From NCBI GenBank assembly GCA_964535215.1, contig CAZHST010000015.1, forward strand, positions 7,751 to 71,750: a DNA stretch of 64,000 bases, in the 5' to 3' direction. This DNA comes from JACQHM01 sp964535215. GTDB lineage: Bacteria; Methylomirabilota; Methylomirabilia; Methylomirabilales; JACQHM01. Below, one piece after another: positions 26,371-34,714 of this stretch. The notes beneath the pieces were generated by a model, which searched no databases, was not told the origin of the DNA, and saw only the letters and a list, made by a program, of their open reading frames with translations. A program made the position numbers and the translations under genes. Within the stretch, counting starts at the first letter, position 1. Every line of letters starts with the position of its first letter.

Positions 26371-27621
26371 GTGCAGCCATGGGGGGGCTGTCGCCTCGTT
26401 TACGGACCGCCCAGGGAGCGGCATTCCTTGAGAGCAGCCTTCATGGTGGGATGTCTCCTCTTGCCCGGTTTTTTGCTGTTCCTTCCCCCGGCCTGGGCCC
26501 ATGGGGCAAGCCCCCTCCTGGAGAAGCAGGAGAAGCTGAAGGAGCTGAAAAGCCGGATCCTCAAGGAACGGCAAAAGGCCAAGGAGGTTGCGGAGCAGGA
26601 GCGCTCCATTGCCCATCAACTGATCCGCATCGAGAGGGAGCTGAAGCTGAAGACGGCGGAGCTTCAGGAACTGGAGGCGAAGCTCGACAAGAGCGGTGAG
26701 CGGCTCAGACGTCTAAGCCGTGAGATCGCGGAGATCCAAGGCAAGCTCCAGAAGGCCAAGCTCCTTCTCGCCAGGCGCCTTCGGGCCCTTTACAAGCAGG
26801 GGCCTTTGGGAGGTGTCCGCTTCCTCTTTTCCTCCGATGGCTTTACGGAAACGGCTTTACGGATCAAGTACCTCATGACCGTTGCCTCCCAGGATCGGCG
26901 GCTTATCTCCGACTACACCGCTATTAGCTCGGAGCTCCAGGAGAAGCGAAAGGAGCTGGAAGCGTACAAGGCGGAGATCGCCCGAAACCAGGCCTTGGCC
27001 AGGGAGAAGCGCCAGGAGATCCTGGAGGAGCAACGGGTCCGCCGCCTGCTCTTGGCCCGGGTGAGGGAGGAGAAGGCCGGACACTTGGCCGCGCTTAAGG
27101 AGCTTGAGAAGGCCTCCCAGGAGCTTCAGTCCTTGATCGCCCGCCTGAAGGCCGAAGAGGCGGCCGCCCGACGGAAGGCGTTGCAGGGAGAGGGCCGGCC
27201 CCTGGATGGGAGCGCCTTCGCAACCCTTCGGGGGAAGCTCCCCTGGCCGACGGAGGGGGTCCTGACCTCGACCTTTGGCCGGAGGGAGCATCCCCGGTTT
27301 AAGACGGTAACCTTCAACAAAGGGATCGAGATCAAGGCCCCGGAGGGGCGGGAGATCGTGGCGGTCCACAATGCCACGGTCCTCTACGCCGATTGGTTCA
27401 AAGGCTATGGCCGGCTCCTGATCCTGGATCACGGCGGCGGGTATTTCACCATCTACGCCCACGCCTCGGAGCTCCTGGTCAAGGCAGGGGACCGGGTCTC
27501 CAAAGGCCAGGTCATCGCCCGGGTAGGGGATTCAGGTTCCCTGGAGGGGCCCAAGCTTTATTTTGAGCTTCGTTACCAGGGGAAGCCCCAGGATCCTTTG
27601 GCGTGGCTCGTTCCCAAGTAG
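26371..27621 (+). CDS. EnvC-like murein hydrolase activator with degenerate LytM domain
   Basis: The 416-residue protein has a signal peptide (MVGCLLLPGFLLFLPPAWA), a long coiled coil from about residues 50 to 275 with GPLGGVRFLFSSDGFTETALRI in the middle, and a C-terminal LytM domain. Zinc ligands are lost: the HxGxD motif reads NKGIEIKAP and HxH reads PKLYFELR, as in E. coli EnvC. It should therefore activate amidases rather than cut peptidoglycan itself. Position right after ftsEX supports this. GTG at 26371 is used as the start; an ATG at 26443 is possible. Confidence 0.9.
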   Translation: MQPWGGCRLVYGPPRERHSLRAAFMVGCLLLPGFLLFLPPAWAHGASPLLEKQEKLKELKSRILKERQKAKEVAEQERSIAHQLIRIERELKLKTAELQELEAKLDKSGERLRRLSREIAEIQGKLQKAKLLLARRLRALYKQGPLGGVRFLFSSDGFTETALRIKYLMTVASQDRRLISDYTAISSELQEKRKELEAYKAEIARNQALAREKRQEILEEQRVRRLLLARVREEKAGHLAALKELEKASQELQSLIARLKAEEAAARRKALQGEGRPLDGSAFATLRGKLPWPTEGVLTSTFGRREHPRFKTVTFNKGIEIKAPEGREIVAVHNATVLYADWFKGYGRLLILDHGGGYFTIYAHASELLVKAGDRVSKGQVIARVGDSGSLEGPKLYFELRYQGKPQDPLAWLVPK

Positions 27622-27661
27622 CCTCCCCCCTCCCCTTTCAAGGGGGGTGAAGGCGGGGCTG

Positions 27662-27689
27662 TGGACTTTTCTGGAGAATCGGCTATAAT
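27662..27689 (+). promoter_or_regulatory. Promoter for the ctpA-tsaD pair
   Basis: TGGACT is followed after 16 bases by a perfect TATAAT. A short inverted repeat (CCCCTT/AAGGGG, 27632-27645) lies just upstream, after the EnvC-like stop, but lacks a T-run. Confidence 0.5.
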
Positions 27690-27745
27690 TAGGTGGAGAG
27701 CAGAGAGGCGATAGCGTTTTCAGACCCCCTGAGGAGGTGCTGGCG

Positions 27746-29062
27746 ATGGTTCCCGGTGCAGGAAGACGGTGGATGAAGTTCCCGTTGATAGTTTTGCTGT
27801 TGTTCCTCCTGATCATCCCCGGCGGTGTCTATCACGGCGTGACCGCCGGCGATGATACCTATGAACGGCTGAAGGTCTTCACCGAGGTCCTCTCGTTAAT
27901 CCAGTCCAACTATGTCGAGAATGTCGATCCGAAGGACCTGGTCTACGGTGGGATCCGGGGGATGCTCGAGTCCCTCGATCCCCACAGCTCCTTCATGCCT
28001 CCTGAGGTCTTCAAGGAGATGCAGGTGGAGACCCAGGGGAGCTTCGGGGGGTTGGGGATCGAGATCACCGTCAAGGATCACCAGCTCACGGTGGTGGCCC
28101 CCATCGAGGGCACCCCGGCCGATCGGGCCGGGATCCAGCCTGGCGATCGCATTATCAAGATTGACGGGCAGCCGACGAAGGACATGACCCTCATGGAGGC
28201 GGTGCGGAAGATGCGGGGTCCGCGGGGGACGCAGGTCACCCTGACCATCGGGAGGGATGAGAGGGGAGTCTTTGACCTGACCCTCACCCGAGAGATCATC
28301 GAGATCAAGAGCGTCAAGAGCCAAGATCTCGGGGATGGGATCGGCTATGTCCGGATCATCTCGTTCCAAGAGCGGACGGCGCGGGATCTCCAGAATGCCC
28401 TGGAGCGGCTCAGGAAGAACGGGATGAATGCCCTCGTTCTGGATCTTCGGAACAACCCCGGCGGCCTCTTAAACCAGGCCGTTCAGGTGAGCGAGCTGTT
28501 CCTGGATAAGGGTCAGCTGATCGTGTACACCCAGGGAAGGGCCAAGGATCAGAACCTCCGGTTTGTGGCCGAGGGGCGGAACGGCCTCCCGAAGTTCCCC
28601 ATGGTCGTCCTGGTCAACGGCGGATCAGCCTCTGCCTCGGAGATCGTGGCCGGGGCCCTGCAGGACTGGAAGCGGGCGGTGGTCCTCGGGACCAAGACCT
28701 TCGGGAAGGGATCTGTCCAAACGGTGATCCCTTTAAGCGACGGTTCGGGGCTTCGGCTGACGACGGCCAGGTACTTTACCCCTAAAGGCCGGTCCATTCA
28801 TGGTTCGGGGATCGTTCCCGACATTGTGGTTGAATTGCCCCAGCCGGAGAAGGTAGCCAAGGCCCCCGAACGGGAGGAGCCCTCTACGACACCGCCTCGG
28901 GAGCGGAAGATCTCCGAAGAGGAGGATTCCTCCATCCAGATCGGGCGGAAGAACCTGGTCGATCTGAAGTCCGATCTTCAGCTCCAGCGGGCCATCGAGA
29001 TCTTGAAGGCCAGCCGGATCCTGGAGGGGAGTACCACCGCTGCCGAGACGCCTGGCTCCTAG
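27746..29062 (+). CDS. ctpA: Carboxyl-terminal processing protease (S41)
   Basis: The 438-residue protein has an N-terminal anchor (FPLIVLLLFLLIIPGGVYHG), a PDZ domain (LGIEITVKDHQLTVVAPIEGTPADRAG) and an S41 protease domain with the catalytic Ser in NGGSASASEIVAGAL and Lys in TFGKGSVQTVIPL. It trims the C-termini of envelope proteins and often controls murein hydrolases, consistent with the upstream EnvC-like gene. I chose ATG 27746, six bases after AGGAGGTG; a GTG at 27737 overlaps that site. The tail after residue 375 is low-complexity and charged. Confidence 0.95.
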   Translation: MVPGAGRRWMKFPLIVLLLFLLIIPGGVYHGVTAGDDTYERLKVFTEVLSLIQSNYVENVDPKDLVYGGIRGMLESLDPHSSFMPPEVFKEMQVETQGSFGGLGIEITVKDHQLTVVAPIEGTPADRAGIQPGDRIIKIDGQPTKDMTLMEAVRKMRGPRGTQVTLTIGRDERGVFDLTLTREIIEIKSVKSQDLGDGIGYVRIISFQERTARDLQNALERLRKNGMNALVLDLRNNPGGLLNQAVQVSELFLDKGQLIVYTQGRAKDQNLRFVAEGRNGLPKFPMVVLVNGGSASASEIVAGALQDWKRAVVLGTKTFGKGSVQTVIPLSDGSGLRLTTARYFTPKGRSIHGSGIVPDIVVELPQPEKVAKAPEREEPSTTPPRERKISEEEDSSIQIGRKNLVDLKSDLQLQRAIEILKASRILEGSTTAAETPGS

Positions 29063-29075
29063 AAGGGTCAAGGTC

Positions 29076-30098
29076 ATGGAGTTGATGCTGGGGATCGAGA
29101 CCTCCTGCGACGAGACGGCTGCCGCCGTCCTGGAGAGGGGCCGCAGGATCCGGTCCAACGTCATCACCTCCCAGGTGGCAGTCCACGCCCCCTATGGCGG
29201 GATCGTGCCGGAGTTGGCCTCCCGCAAGCAACTGGAGGCCATCGGTCCTGTCGTTCAAGAGGCCATGGCTCAGGCCCGGATCACCCTCAAGGATCTGGAC
29301 GCGGTGGCGGTCACGGCCGGTCCCGGCCTCATCGGGTCGCTCCTGGTCGGGGTCTCCGTGGCGAAGGCCCTTGCCTACACGAAGAAGATCCCATTGGTGG
29401 CGGTAAATCACCTGGAGGGCCATATCTACGGGGCTCTCTTGGAGCATCCGGCTCTGGAACCACCCTATGTGGCCCTGGTGGTCTCCGGCGGCCATACCCA
29501 TCTCTACTTCGTGGAAGCCCCTCTGCGTTACCGTCTCTTGGGCCGGACCCGAGATGATGCTGCAGGGGAGGCCTTCGACAAGGTGGCGAAGCTCTTGGAT
29601 CTGGGTTACCCTGGTGGGCCAATCATCGAGAAGGTCGCCGAAGATGGTGATGCCAAGGCGATCCCCTTCCCCCGGGCCCTTTTGAGCGACGGCTCGTTGG
29701 ATTTCAGCTTCAGTGGCCTCAAAACCGCCGTGCGAAACTATGTCAAGAGTTTAGGGGTGAAGGGCAGGAAGGTGAGGGACCACCCGGCCCTGCTGGCGGA
29801 TATCTGTGCCAGCTTCCAGCAGGCCGCTGTCGAGGTCTTGGTGCGAAACACCCTTCGGGCGGCCCGGCAAACGGCGGCTCGACGGATCATCTTGGCCGGA
29901 GGAGTTGCCTGCAACAGGCTCCTGAGGCGACTCCTCAAGGAGGAGGCGGCAACAGAGGGCTTCGAGGTCTTCTATCCGAGCCCCATCCTCTGCACCGACA
30001 ATGCTGCCATGATTGGGGCGGCGGGATGGGAGCGGCTCTTGGCTGGGGAGCGGGCTTCGTTGGACTTGAACCCCTCTCCAGATCTCCCTCTCGCCTAA
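29076..30098 (+). CDS. tsaD: tRNA threonylcarbamoyladenosine synthase TsaD
   Basis: The 340-residue ASKHA-fold protein starts with MLGIETSCDETAAAVLE and has the metal-binding NHLEGHIYGALLE, the phosphate loop VVSGGHTHLYFVE, and LAGGVACNRLLRR. It transfers the threonylcarbamoyl group to A37 of ANN-decoding tRNAs. All expected motifs are intact. It follows ctpA by 13 bp. A short run of 7-bp repeats follows its stop. Confidence 0.97.
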   Translation: MELMLGIETSCDETAAAVLERGRRIRSNVITSQVAVHAPYGGIVPELASRKQLEAIGPVVQEAMAQARITLKDLDAVAVTAGPGLIGSLLVGVSVAKALAYTKKIPLVAVNHLEGHIYGALLEHPALEPPYVALVVSGGHTHLYFVEAPLRYRLLGRTRDDAAGEAFDKVAKLLDLGYPGGPIIEKVAEDGDAKAIPFPRALLSDGSLDFSFSGLKTAVRNYVKSLGVKGRKVRDHPALLADICASFQQAAVEVLVRNTLRAARQTAARRIILAGGVACNRLLRRLLKEEAATEGFEVFYPSPILCTDNAAMIGAAGWERLLAGERASLDLNPSPDLPLA

Positions 30099-30108
30099 TT
30101 TCGGAAGC

Positions 30109-30136
30109 GTTCAGCTTTCAGCCATCAGCGATCGGC
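30109..30136. repeat. Tandem heptamers, TCAGC family
   Basis: Four contiguous 7-bp units read GTTCAGC, TTTCAGC, CATCAGC and GATCGGC (pattern NNTCAGC). They fill the spacer between tsaD and the deformylase gene. The complement of this unit, GCTGANN, recurs in other spacers of the window. Confidence 0.7.
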
Positions 30137-30198
30137 GAAAATGCGGCAGGACAAAAACTTCGACCGAAGGGTTGCCCTTGATTGTCACGAGGTCACGC

Positions 30199-30708
30199 GT
30201 GGGTAAGCTTCCGATCCTCCTCTACGGATCGTCTATCCTTCGACAGAAATCCCTGCCGGTTCAAAAGATCGATGGGGAGCTTCAGACCTTCATCGATGAC
30301 ATGATCGAGACCATGTACGCCGCGCCGGGGGTGGGCCTTGCCGCCCCTCAGGTGGGGCGGCTCTCCCGGGTGATCGTCCTGAACCCCTCGGAGGACCAGG
30401 ATCCCAAATCCCTTATGGTCTTGATCAACCCCGAGATCGTTCAGGCGGAAGGGGAGATCACGGCGGAGGAGGGGTGCCTCTGCATCCCGGACTTACGGGA
30501 GCCGGTCACCCGGTATGAGCGGGTGCTGGTCAAAGGATACGACAGGGATGAGCGGGAGGTCGAGGTGGAAGGGAAAGGGCTCCTCGCCCGGATTCTCCAG
30601 CACGAGGTTGATCACCTTGAAGGTCTCCTCTTCATCGATCGTCTGAGCCCGGCGAAGCGGGACATCCTCCGCCGTAGGCTCAAGAAGAGACGGATGGAGG
30701 AGCGCTGA
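30199..30708 (+). CDS. def: Peptide deformylase
   Basis: The 169-residue metalloenzyme has all three motifs: GVGLAAPQVG, EGCLCIPD (the metal Cys is the first; family members often have S or V where the second Cys stands) and QHEVDHLEG. It removes the formyl group from new N-terminal methionines. GTG at 30199 follows GAGGTCAC; an upstream in-frame TTG at 30172 would add nine residues without a ribosome site. Confidence 0.95.
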   Translation: MGKLPILLYGSSILRQKSLPVQKIDGELQTFIDDMIETMYAAPGVGLAAPQVGRLSRVIVLNPSEDQDPKSLMVLINPEIVQAEGEITAEEGCLCIPDLREPVTRYERVLVKGYDRDEREVEVEGKGLLARILQHEVDHLEGLLFIDRLSPAKRDILRRRLKKRRMEER

Positions 30709-30724
30709 TCCCCCGGGTGGTGGG

Positions 30725-31891
30725 ATGGGTCGGATCCTCATCCTCACCAACAGTCCTTTGATCGGCCGGATCGGTTCCGACATCTTGACAGACTACGGGC
30801 ATCAGGTCTGGATCGTCGGGGAGATCGAAAGGGCCCTTCAAACCAGCGAGGAGCACCGGATCGAGGTCATTCTCCTTGATCTCGCCTCTCCTCGGTTTCC
30901 GGGGCTGGAGATCCTCGCCACCCTCCGGGAGCAGGTCCCTGACGTGCCGGTCATCGCCATCGCAGCCCATCCTGCCTCGAAGCCTGCCATTGATGCCCTT
31001 CGGGCCGGAGCCTACGACTTTATCTCCCGGGCCCTCCTCCGCGAGGAACTGATAAACGCCGTTGAGCGGGCGGGGGAGCGTCACCGGATGAACGTGGAAA
31101 ACCGCCGCCTCCTCGCCTCCCTCCGGCATCGGGTGAATGAGCTCTCGGCCCTGAACGAGGTGGGGAGGGCCCTCTGCTCTACCCTGGAGCCCTCCCGGGT
31201 GCTCGACCTCCTGGTCAGAAAGGCCCAGGACCTGGTGGGGGCCGAGGCCGGTTCCCTTCTCCTTTTAGACGAGCAAACCAGGGAGCTTTCCTTTGTCGTC
31301 GCCCTGGGGGAGAAAGGGGAACAGGTCAAGGCCTTGAGGCTCAAGGTGGGGGAGGGGATCGCCGGTTGGGTGGTAAAGGAAGGGGTCCCTCTGCTGGTCC
31401 CCAACGCGAGGGAGGACCCCCGCTTCTTCGCCGAGGCCGATCGCTGGACCCACTTCGAGACCCGCTCGATCCTCTGCGTCCCCATCAAGCTGAAGGAGAA
31501 GGTGATCGGGGCCATCGAGGTGTTGAACAAGCAGGGCGGGCCGTTCCATGAGCAGGATCTGGAGCTTTTGACCGCCCTCTCCGATCAGGCCGGTGTTGCC
31601 ATCGAAAATGCCAGGCTCTACCAGCGGGAGCAGGAGATGGTGAGGAAGCTCCAAAAGCTCTCCCAGTTGAAGGATGAGTTCATCGGGGCCATCTCGGAGG
31701 AGCTAAGACGCTTTTTGACCCACATCATCGGCTACGCCGAGCTCTTGGAGGCGAAAGAGGTCAGGGACGAGCGGACCCAGGAGGAATTCATCGCTGCCAT
31801 TCGGGAGGAGAGCCATCGTCTCTGGTACCTGGTCGAGGAGTTCCTCGATTTCGACAGGCTGAAGCCGCCGCCGACGGCCGGGGGAGAGTAG
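30725..31891 (+). CDS. Receiver-GAF protein with degenerate histidine-kinase helix
   Basis: The 388-residue protein has three parts. Residues 1-115 are receiver-like, with D52 present but N9-S10 in place of the acidic pair and no conserved Lys, so normal phosphorylation is doubtful. Residues 140-300 are a GAF domain (GEGIAGWVVKEGVPLLVPNAREDPRF). Residues 312-375 resemble a HisKA dimerisation helix, but the usual SHELRTP motif reads SEELRRF, with Glu at 325 instead of the phosphoacceptor His, and no HATPase domain follows. It may be a ligand-sensing adaptor rather than a kinase. It follows deformylase by 16 bp. Confidence 0.85.
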   Translation: MGRILILTNSPLIGRIGSDILTDYGHQVWIVGEIERALQTSEEHRIEVILLDLASPRFPGLEILATLREQVPDVPVIAIAAHPASKPAIDALRAGAYDFISRALLREELINAVERAGERHRMNVENRRLLASLRHRVNELSALNEVGRALCSTLEPSRVLDLLVRKAQDLVGAEAGSLLLLDEQTRELSFVVALGEKGEQVKALRLKVGEGIAGWVVKEGVPLLVPNAREDPRFFAEADRWTHFETRSILCVPIKLKEKVIGAIEVLNKQGGPFHEQDLELLTALSDQAGVAIENARLYQREQEMVRKLQKLSQLKDEFIGAISEELRRFLTHIIGYAELLEAKEVRDERTQEEFIAAIREESHRLWYLVEEFLDFDRLKPPPTAGGE

Positions 31892-31958
31892 GCCCGGCAA
31901 AGCGGGACATCAGCGGAAGCGGAGGACAATTCCAGTCTGGGAGCAGGAAGGGGAGATC

Positions 31959-32717
31959 ATGACCAAAAGGAAGCTAGACTTGCCCAGGGCGAAGTGCATG
32001 GAACGGCTCGATCTCACCCCGGATCTGGCCATCTTCAAGTTCAAACCGGAGATCGAGTTCTCGTTTACCCCGGGACAGTACGCAACCATTGGGATGGAGG
32101 ATGGGGGACGGCTCATCGAACGACCCTATTCCATCGTCTCCTCCCCTCACGAGGAGCTGTTGGAGCTTTTCGTCGAGCTGGTCCCTGAAGGGGAGCTCAC
32201 CCCCCTTCTCTTTCACAAGCTGCGGGTGGGGGATTTTGTCACCTTGAGGCCCCGGGCCAAAGGGAGGTTCACCTTAGATCCCGGATCCCGGCGTCATCTC
32301 ATGATCTGTACCGTGACCGGCATCGCCCCGTTTATCAGCATGATCAGGACCTATCGGGAGGAGATAGGGCGGCTTAAGATCCATCCTCACCTCGAGTTCT
32401 TCGTCATGCAGGGGGCTAGCCGCTCTTGGGAGTTCTGCTACAAAGACGAGCTGGAACAGCTCGCCCACGAGGCCCCGTGGCTAAAGTATGTGCCGACCGT
32501 CAGCCGACCCTGGGAGGATACCGCGTGGGGTGGTGAGACGGGGAGGGTAGAGACCCATATCCAGAAGTACGTGGCGGAATGGGGGTTACACCCTGATGAC
32601 ACCACCGCTTACGTGTGCGGCCATCCGGGGATGATCAAAAATGCGAAGACCCTCCTTACCACCCTGGGGTTCCCCAAGGAGAAGCTTCGGGAGGAACAGT
32701 ACTGGACGGAGTCGTAA
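31959..32717 (+). CDS. Ferredoxin/flavodoxin-NADP+ reductase-like flavoprotein
   Basis: The 252-residue protein has an FAD-binding beta barrel with RPYSIVSSPHEELLELFVE, and an NAD(P) domain with MICTVTGIAPFISMIRTY and YVCGHPGMIKNAK, the signatures of bacterial Fpr-type reductases. It moves electrons between NADPH and ferredoxin or flavodoxin. GGAAGGGGAGATC precedes the ATG. The stop lies 3 bp from the stop of the convergent foldase gene, leaving no room for a terminator between them. Confidence 0.9.
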   Translation: MTKRKLDLPRAKCMERLDLTPDLAIFKFKPEIEFSFTPGQYATIGMEDGGRLIERPYSIVSSPHEELLELFVELVPEGELTPLLFHKLRVGDFVTLRPRAKGRFTLDPGSRRHLMICTVTGIAPFISMIRTYREEIGRLKIHPHLEFFVMQGASRSWEFCYKDELEQLAHEAPWLKYVPTVSRPWEDTAWGGETGRVETHIQKYVAEWGLHPDDTTAYVCGHPGMIKNAKTLLTTLGFPKEKLREEQYWTES

Positions 32718-32720
32718 GGT

Positions 32721-33704
32721 CTAGGGCAAGCTCTTCACCTCAATGGCGGCCCTCGATTTCAAGGAATCAAGCCATTCCCTCATCTTCGCCTGGAGCTTCT
32801 GCTCGTAAAGGATGGTCCTGATGGCCCCCCGAACCTCGGCGAAGGGGATGTAGGGATCGGTCGTCCGCTCCTCCACCTTGATGATGTTGAAGCCGCTGGA
32901 CGTCCTGATGAGATCGCTGATTCCCCCCACGGGAAGGCTGAAGGCGGCCCTATCCAGCTCCGGGGCCAGCTCCCCCTGCTTCATCTTCCCCAGCTCCCCC
33001 CCTTCCTTCGCCGTCGGCCCATCGGAGTAACGGGCGGCGGCTTCGGCGAAGTCCATCCCGGCCCTGAGGGCGGCTAAGGCCTCCTCTGCCCTGGCCTCGG
33101 CTTTGGAGGCCTCTTTCTCATCAGCTCCTTGAGGCACCCGGATCAGGATGTGGCGGAGCTTCACCTCCAGGGGCCTCTTGTACTGATCCCGGTGCTCTTG
33201 ATAGTACCGCTGCAGCTCCTCCTCCGAGAGGATCACCTTGGATGTGACCTGTTTGTTCACGATCTTGGAGAGGAGGAGCTGTTCCTCGACCCCCTTTTTG
33301 AACCGCTCGAAGGTGATCCCTTCCTTGGCCAGGGCGGCCTTCAGCTCCTCATCGGTCTTGAAGCCACTCCGCCGTTTGATCTCTTCGATGGCTGCCGTCA
33401 CCTCAGCCGGCGAGGTTTGCATCCCTTCCTTCCTCGCATCCTGCAGCTGGAGACGGCGGAGGATCACGGCCTCCAGGAGCTGCTGCTGGGTGGCTTTCAT
33501 CTGCTCCTGTTGCTCCTCCCCGGTGAACTCCTGCACGATCCGGCGAAGGAGCGGTTTCCCCTCCTCCTGGAGCTCGGTCAGGGTGAGCACCTCCCCGTTG
33601 ACCACCGCTACGATCTTCTCGATCAGGATGCCGGAGGCAGGCGTCGAGAAGGTGACAAGGGTCGCCACGATCAGGATGAATGCAAAGCTCGCCTTCCCTA
33701 TCAT
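32721..33704 (-). CDS. SurA-like periplasmic peptidyl-prolyl isomerase
   Basis: The 327-residue protein has a signal peptide (ASFAFILIVATLVTFSTPASG), a SurA N-terminal chaperone region (EKIVAVVNGEVLTLTELQEE, residues 30-180) and one parvulin domain (VKLRHILIRVPQGADEK to SGFNIIKVEERT, about 185-280). It helps outer-membrane proteins fold. There is one parvulin domain, not two as in E. coli SurA. It lies downstream of a second parvulin, a lipoprotein, with a 36-bp gap containing four TCAGC heptamers. Confidence 0.9.
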   Translation of the reverse strand: MIGKASFAFILIVATLVTFSTPASGILIEKIVAVVNGEVLTLTELQEEGKPLLRRIVQEFTGEEQQEQMKATQQQLLEAVILRRLQLQDARKEGMQTSPAEVTAAIEEIKRRSGFKTDEELKAALAKEGITFERFKKGVEEQLLLSKIVNKQVTSKVILSEEELQRYYQEHRDQYKRPLEVKLRHILIRVPQGADEKEASKAEARAEEALAALRAGMDFAEAAARYSDGPTAKEGGELGKMKQGELAPELDRAAFSLPVGGISDLIRTSSGFNIIKVEERTTDPYIPFAEVRGAIRTILYEQKLQAKMREWLDSLKSRAAIEVKSLP

Positions 33705-33724
33705 GCAGAGGTCCTGTTGTAAGC

Positions 33725-33752
33725 GCTCGGCTTTCAGCCGTCACCTTTCAGG
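33725..33752. repeat. Tandem heptamers, TCAGC family (diverged)
   Basis: Units GCTCGGC, TTTCAGC, CGTCACC and TTTCAGG follow each other at 7-bp spacing in the gap between the two foldase genes and overlap the end of the upstream gene. Confidence 0.5.
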
Positions 33753-34634
33753 TTCTTTCTTTTCTTCAGCCTTGGGGGCCGCCTGGGCCTCCCCCACCGG
33801 CAGGAGGTCTTCCTGAATCTGGATCTTGGCCCCTTCCTTTAAAGAGGCTAAGAGTTCATCGAACCGCTTCCGCTGTTTCTCGTTCAGAAGTTTCTGCTTG
33901 AGCCGGTCCTTGACCTGCTCGAACTTGAGGGGGTCTGACGTCTTGCGGTCCACCAGTTTGATGATATGGTAGCCGAACTGGGTCTTCACGATACCGCTTA
34001 CCTCACCCACCTTAAGGGCGAAGGCGGCCTTTTCGAACTCGGGCACCATCTGGCCCCGGCCGAAGTAGTTCAGGTCCCCCCCGTTGGCGCCGCTGGCCTT
34101 ATCCAGCGAGACCTCCTTGGCCACGTCCTCGAACTTTTCCTTCTTCAAGCGGGCCAGGACCTTCTTGGCCTCTTCCTCCGTTTCGACCAGGATGTGCTTG
34201 GCCCGGATCCGTTCGTTGGAGAACTCTTCGGGATGGGCCTTGTAATAGGCCTCCACCTCCTGATCATCCACCGTGACCTTTTCCCCGATCTCCTCGTTCA
34301 GGAGGGTCTCCAGCAGCAGACGCCTTCTGAAATCCTTTGCCCGTTCCACGACCTCGGGCCGGTCCCCGATCTTCCTGCGCTCCGCCTCCTGCAGCAGGAG
34401 TTCCCGGTTCGCCAGCTCCTCGAGAAGCTGTTTCTGTCCCTCCCGGGTGGAGGTAATAGGCTTGAGTTGGGGGGGGAGCCGGTCCAACTCTCGCTCAAAG
34501 TCGGCCACCGTCATCTCCGTTTCGTTGACCTTGAGGATCACCTTGTCCTTGGCCTCGCTGGAGCTTCCGGGGCTCGCACTACAGCCCAAGGCGATGGTCG
34601 AGATGAACACCCACAAGCCAAGCTTCCGTCTCAC
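33741..34634 (-). CDS. PrsA/parvulin-type peptidyl-prolyl isomerase lipoprotein
   Basis: The 297-residue protein starts with GTG and has a lipoprotein signal ending STIALGC (Cys 18). The N-terminal region (VNETEMTVADFERELDRLPPQ) is SurA-like; the parvulin domain spans roughly residues 135-235 (RIRAKHILVETEEEAKKV to FGYHIIKLVDRKT). Its place on the periplasmic face fits folding of secreted proteins. AAGGAGAACAAG precedes the start. It and the SurA-like gene form a two-gene foldase unit. Confidence 0.9.
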   Translation of the reverse strand: MRRKLGLWVFISTIALGCSASPGSSSEAKDKVILKVNETEMTVADFERELDRLPPQLKPITSTREGQKQLLEELANRELLLQEAERRKIGDRPEVVERAKDFRRRLLLETLLNEEIGEKVTVDDQEVEAYYKAHPEEFSNERIRAKHILVETEEEAKKVLARLKKEKFEDVAKEVSLDKASGANGGDLNYFGRGQMVPEFEKAAFALKVGEVSGIVKTQFGYHIIKLVDRKTSDPLKFEQVKDRLKQKLLNEKQRKRFDELLASLKEGAKIQIQEDLLPVGEAQAAPKAEEKKEPER

Positions 34635-34685
34635 CTTGTTCTCCTTTCTGTGACAGGTCAGCGGGGTTTCGTGGGAAACACTGCT

Positions 34686-34714
34686 ACCCTAGCATATCAC
34701 ACGAGATGCAGCAA
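34686..34714 (-). promoter_or_regulatory. Promoter for the foldase pair
   Basis: On the minus strand TTGCTG is followed after 17 bases by TAGGGT, placing the start about 45 bp before the GTG at 34634. It overlaps the 3' end of mfd. Confidence 0.4.

Noticed and set aside
27632..27660. Intrinsic terminator after the EnvC-like gene
   Set aside because: The CCCCTT/AAGGGG stem has a tiny loop and is not followed by a T-run.
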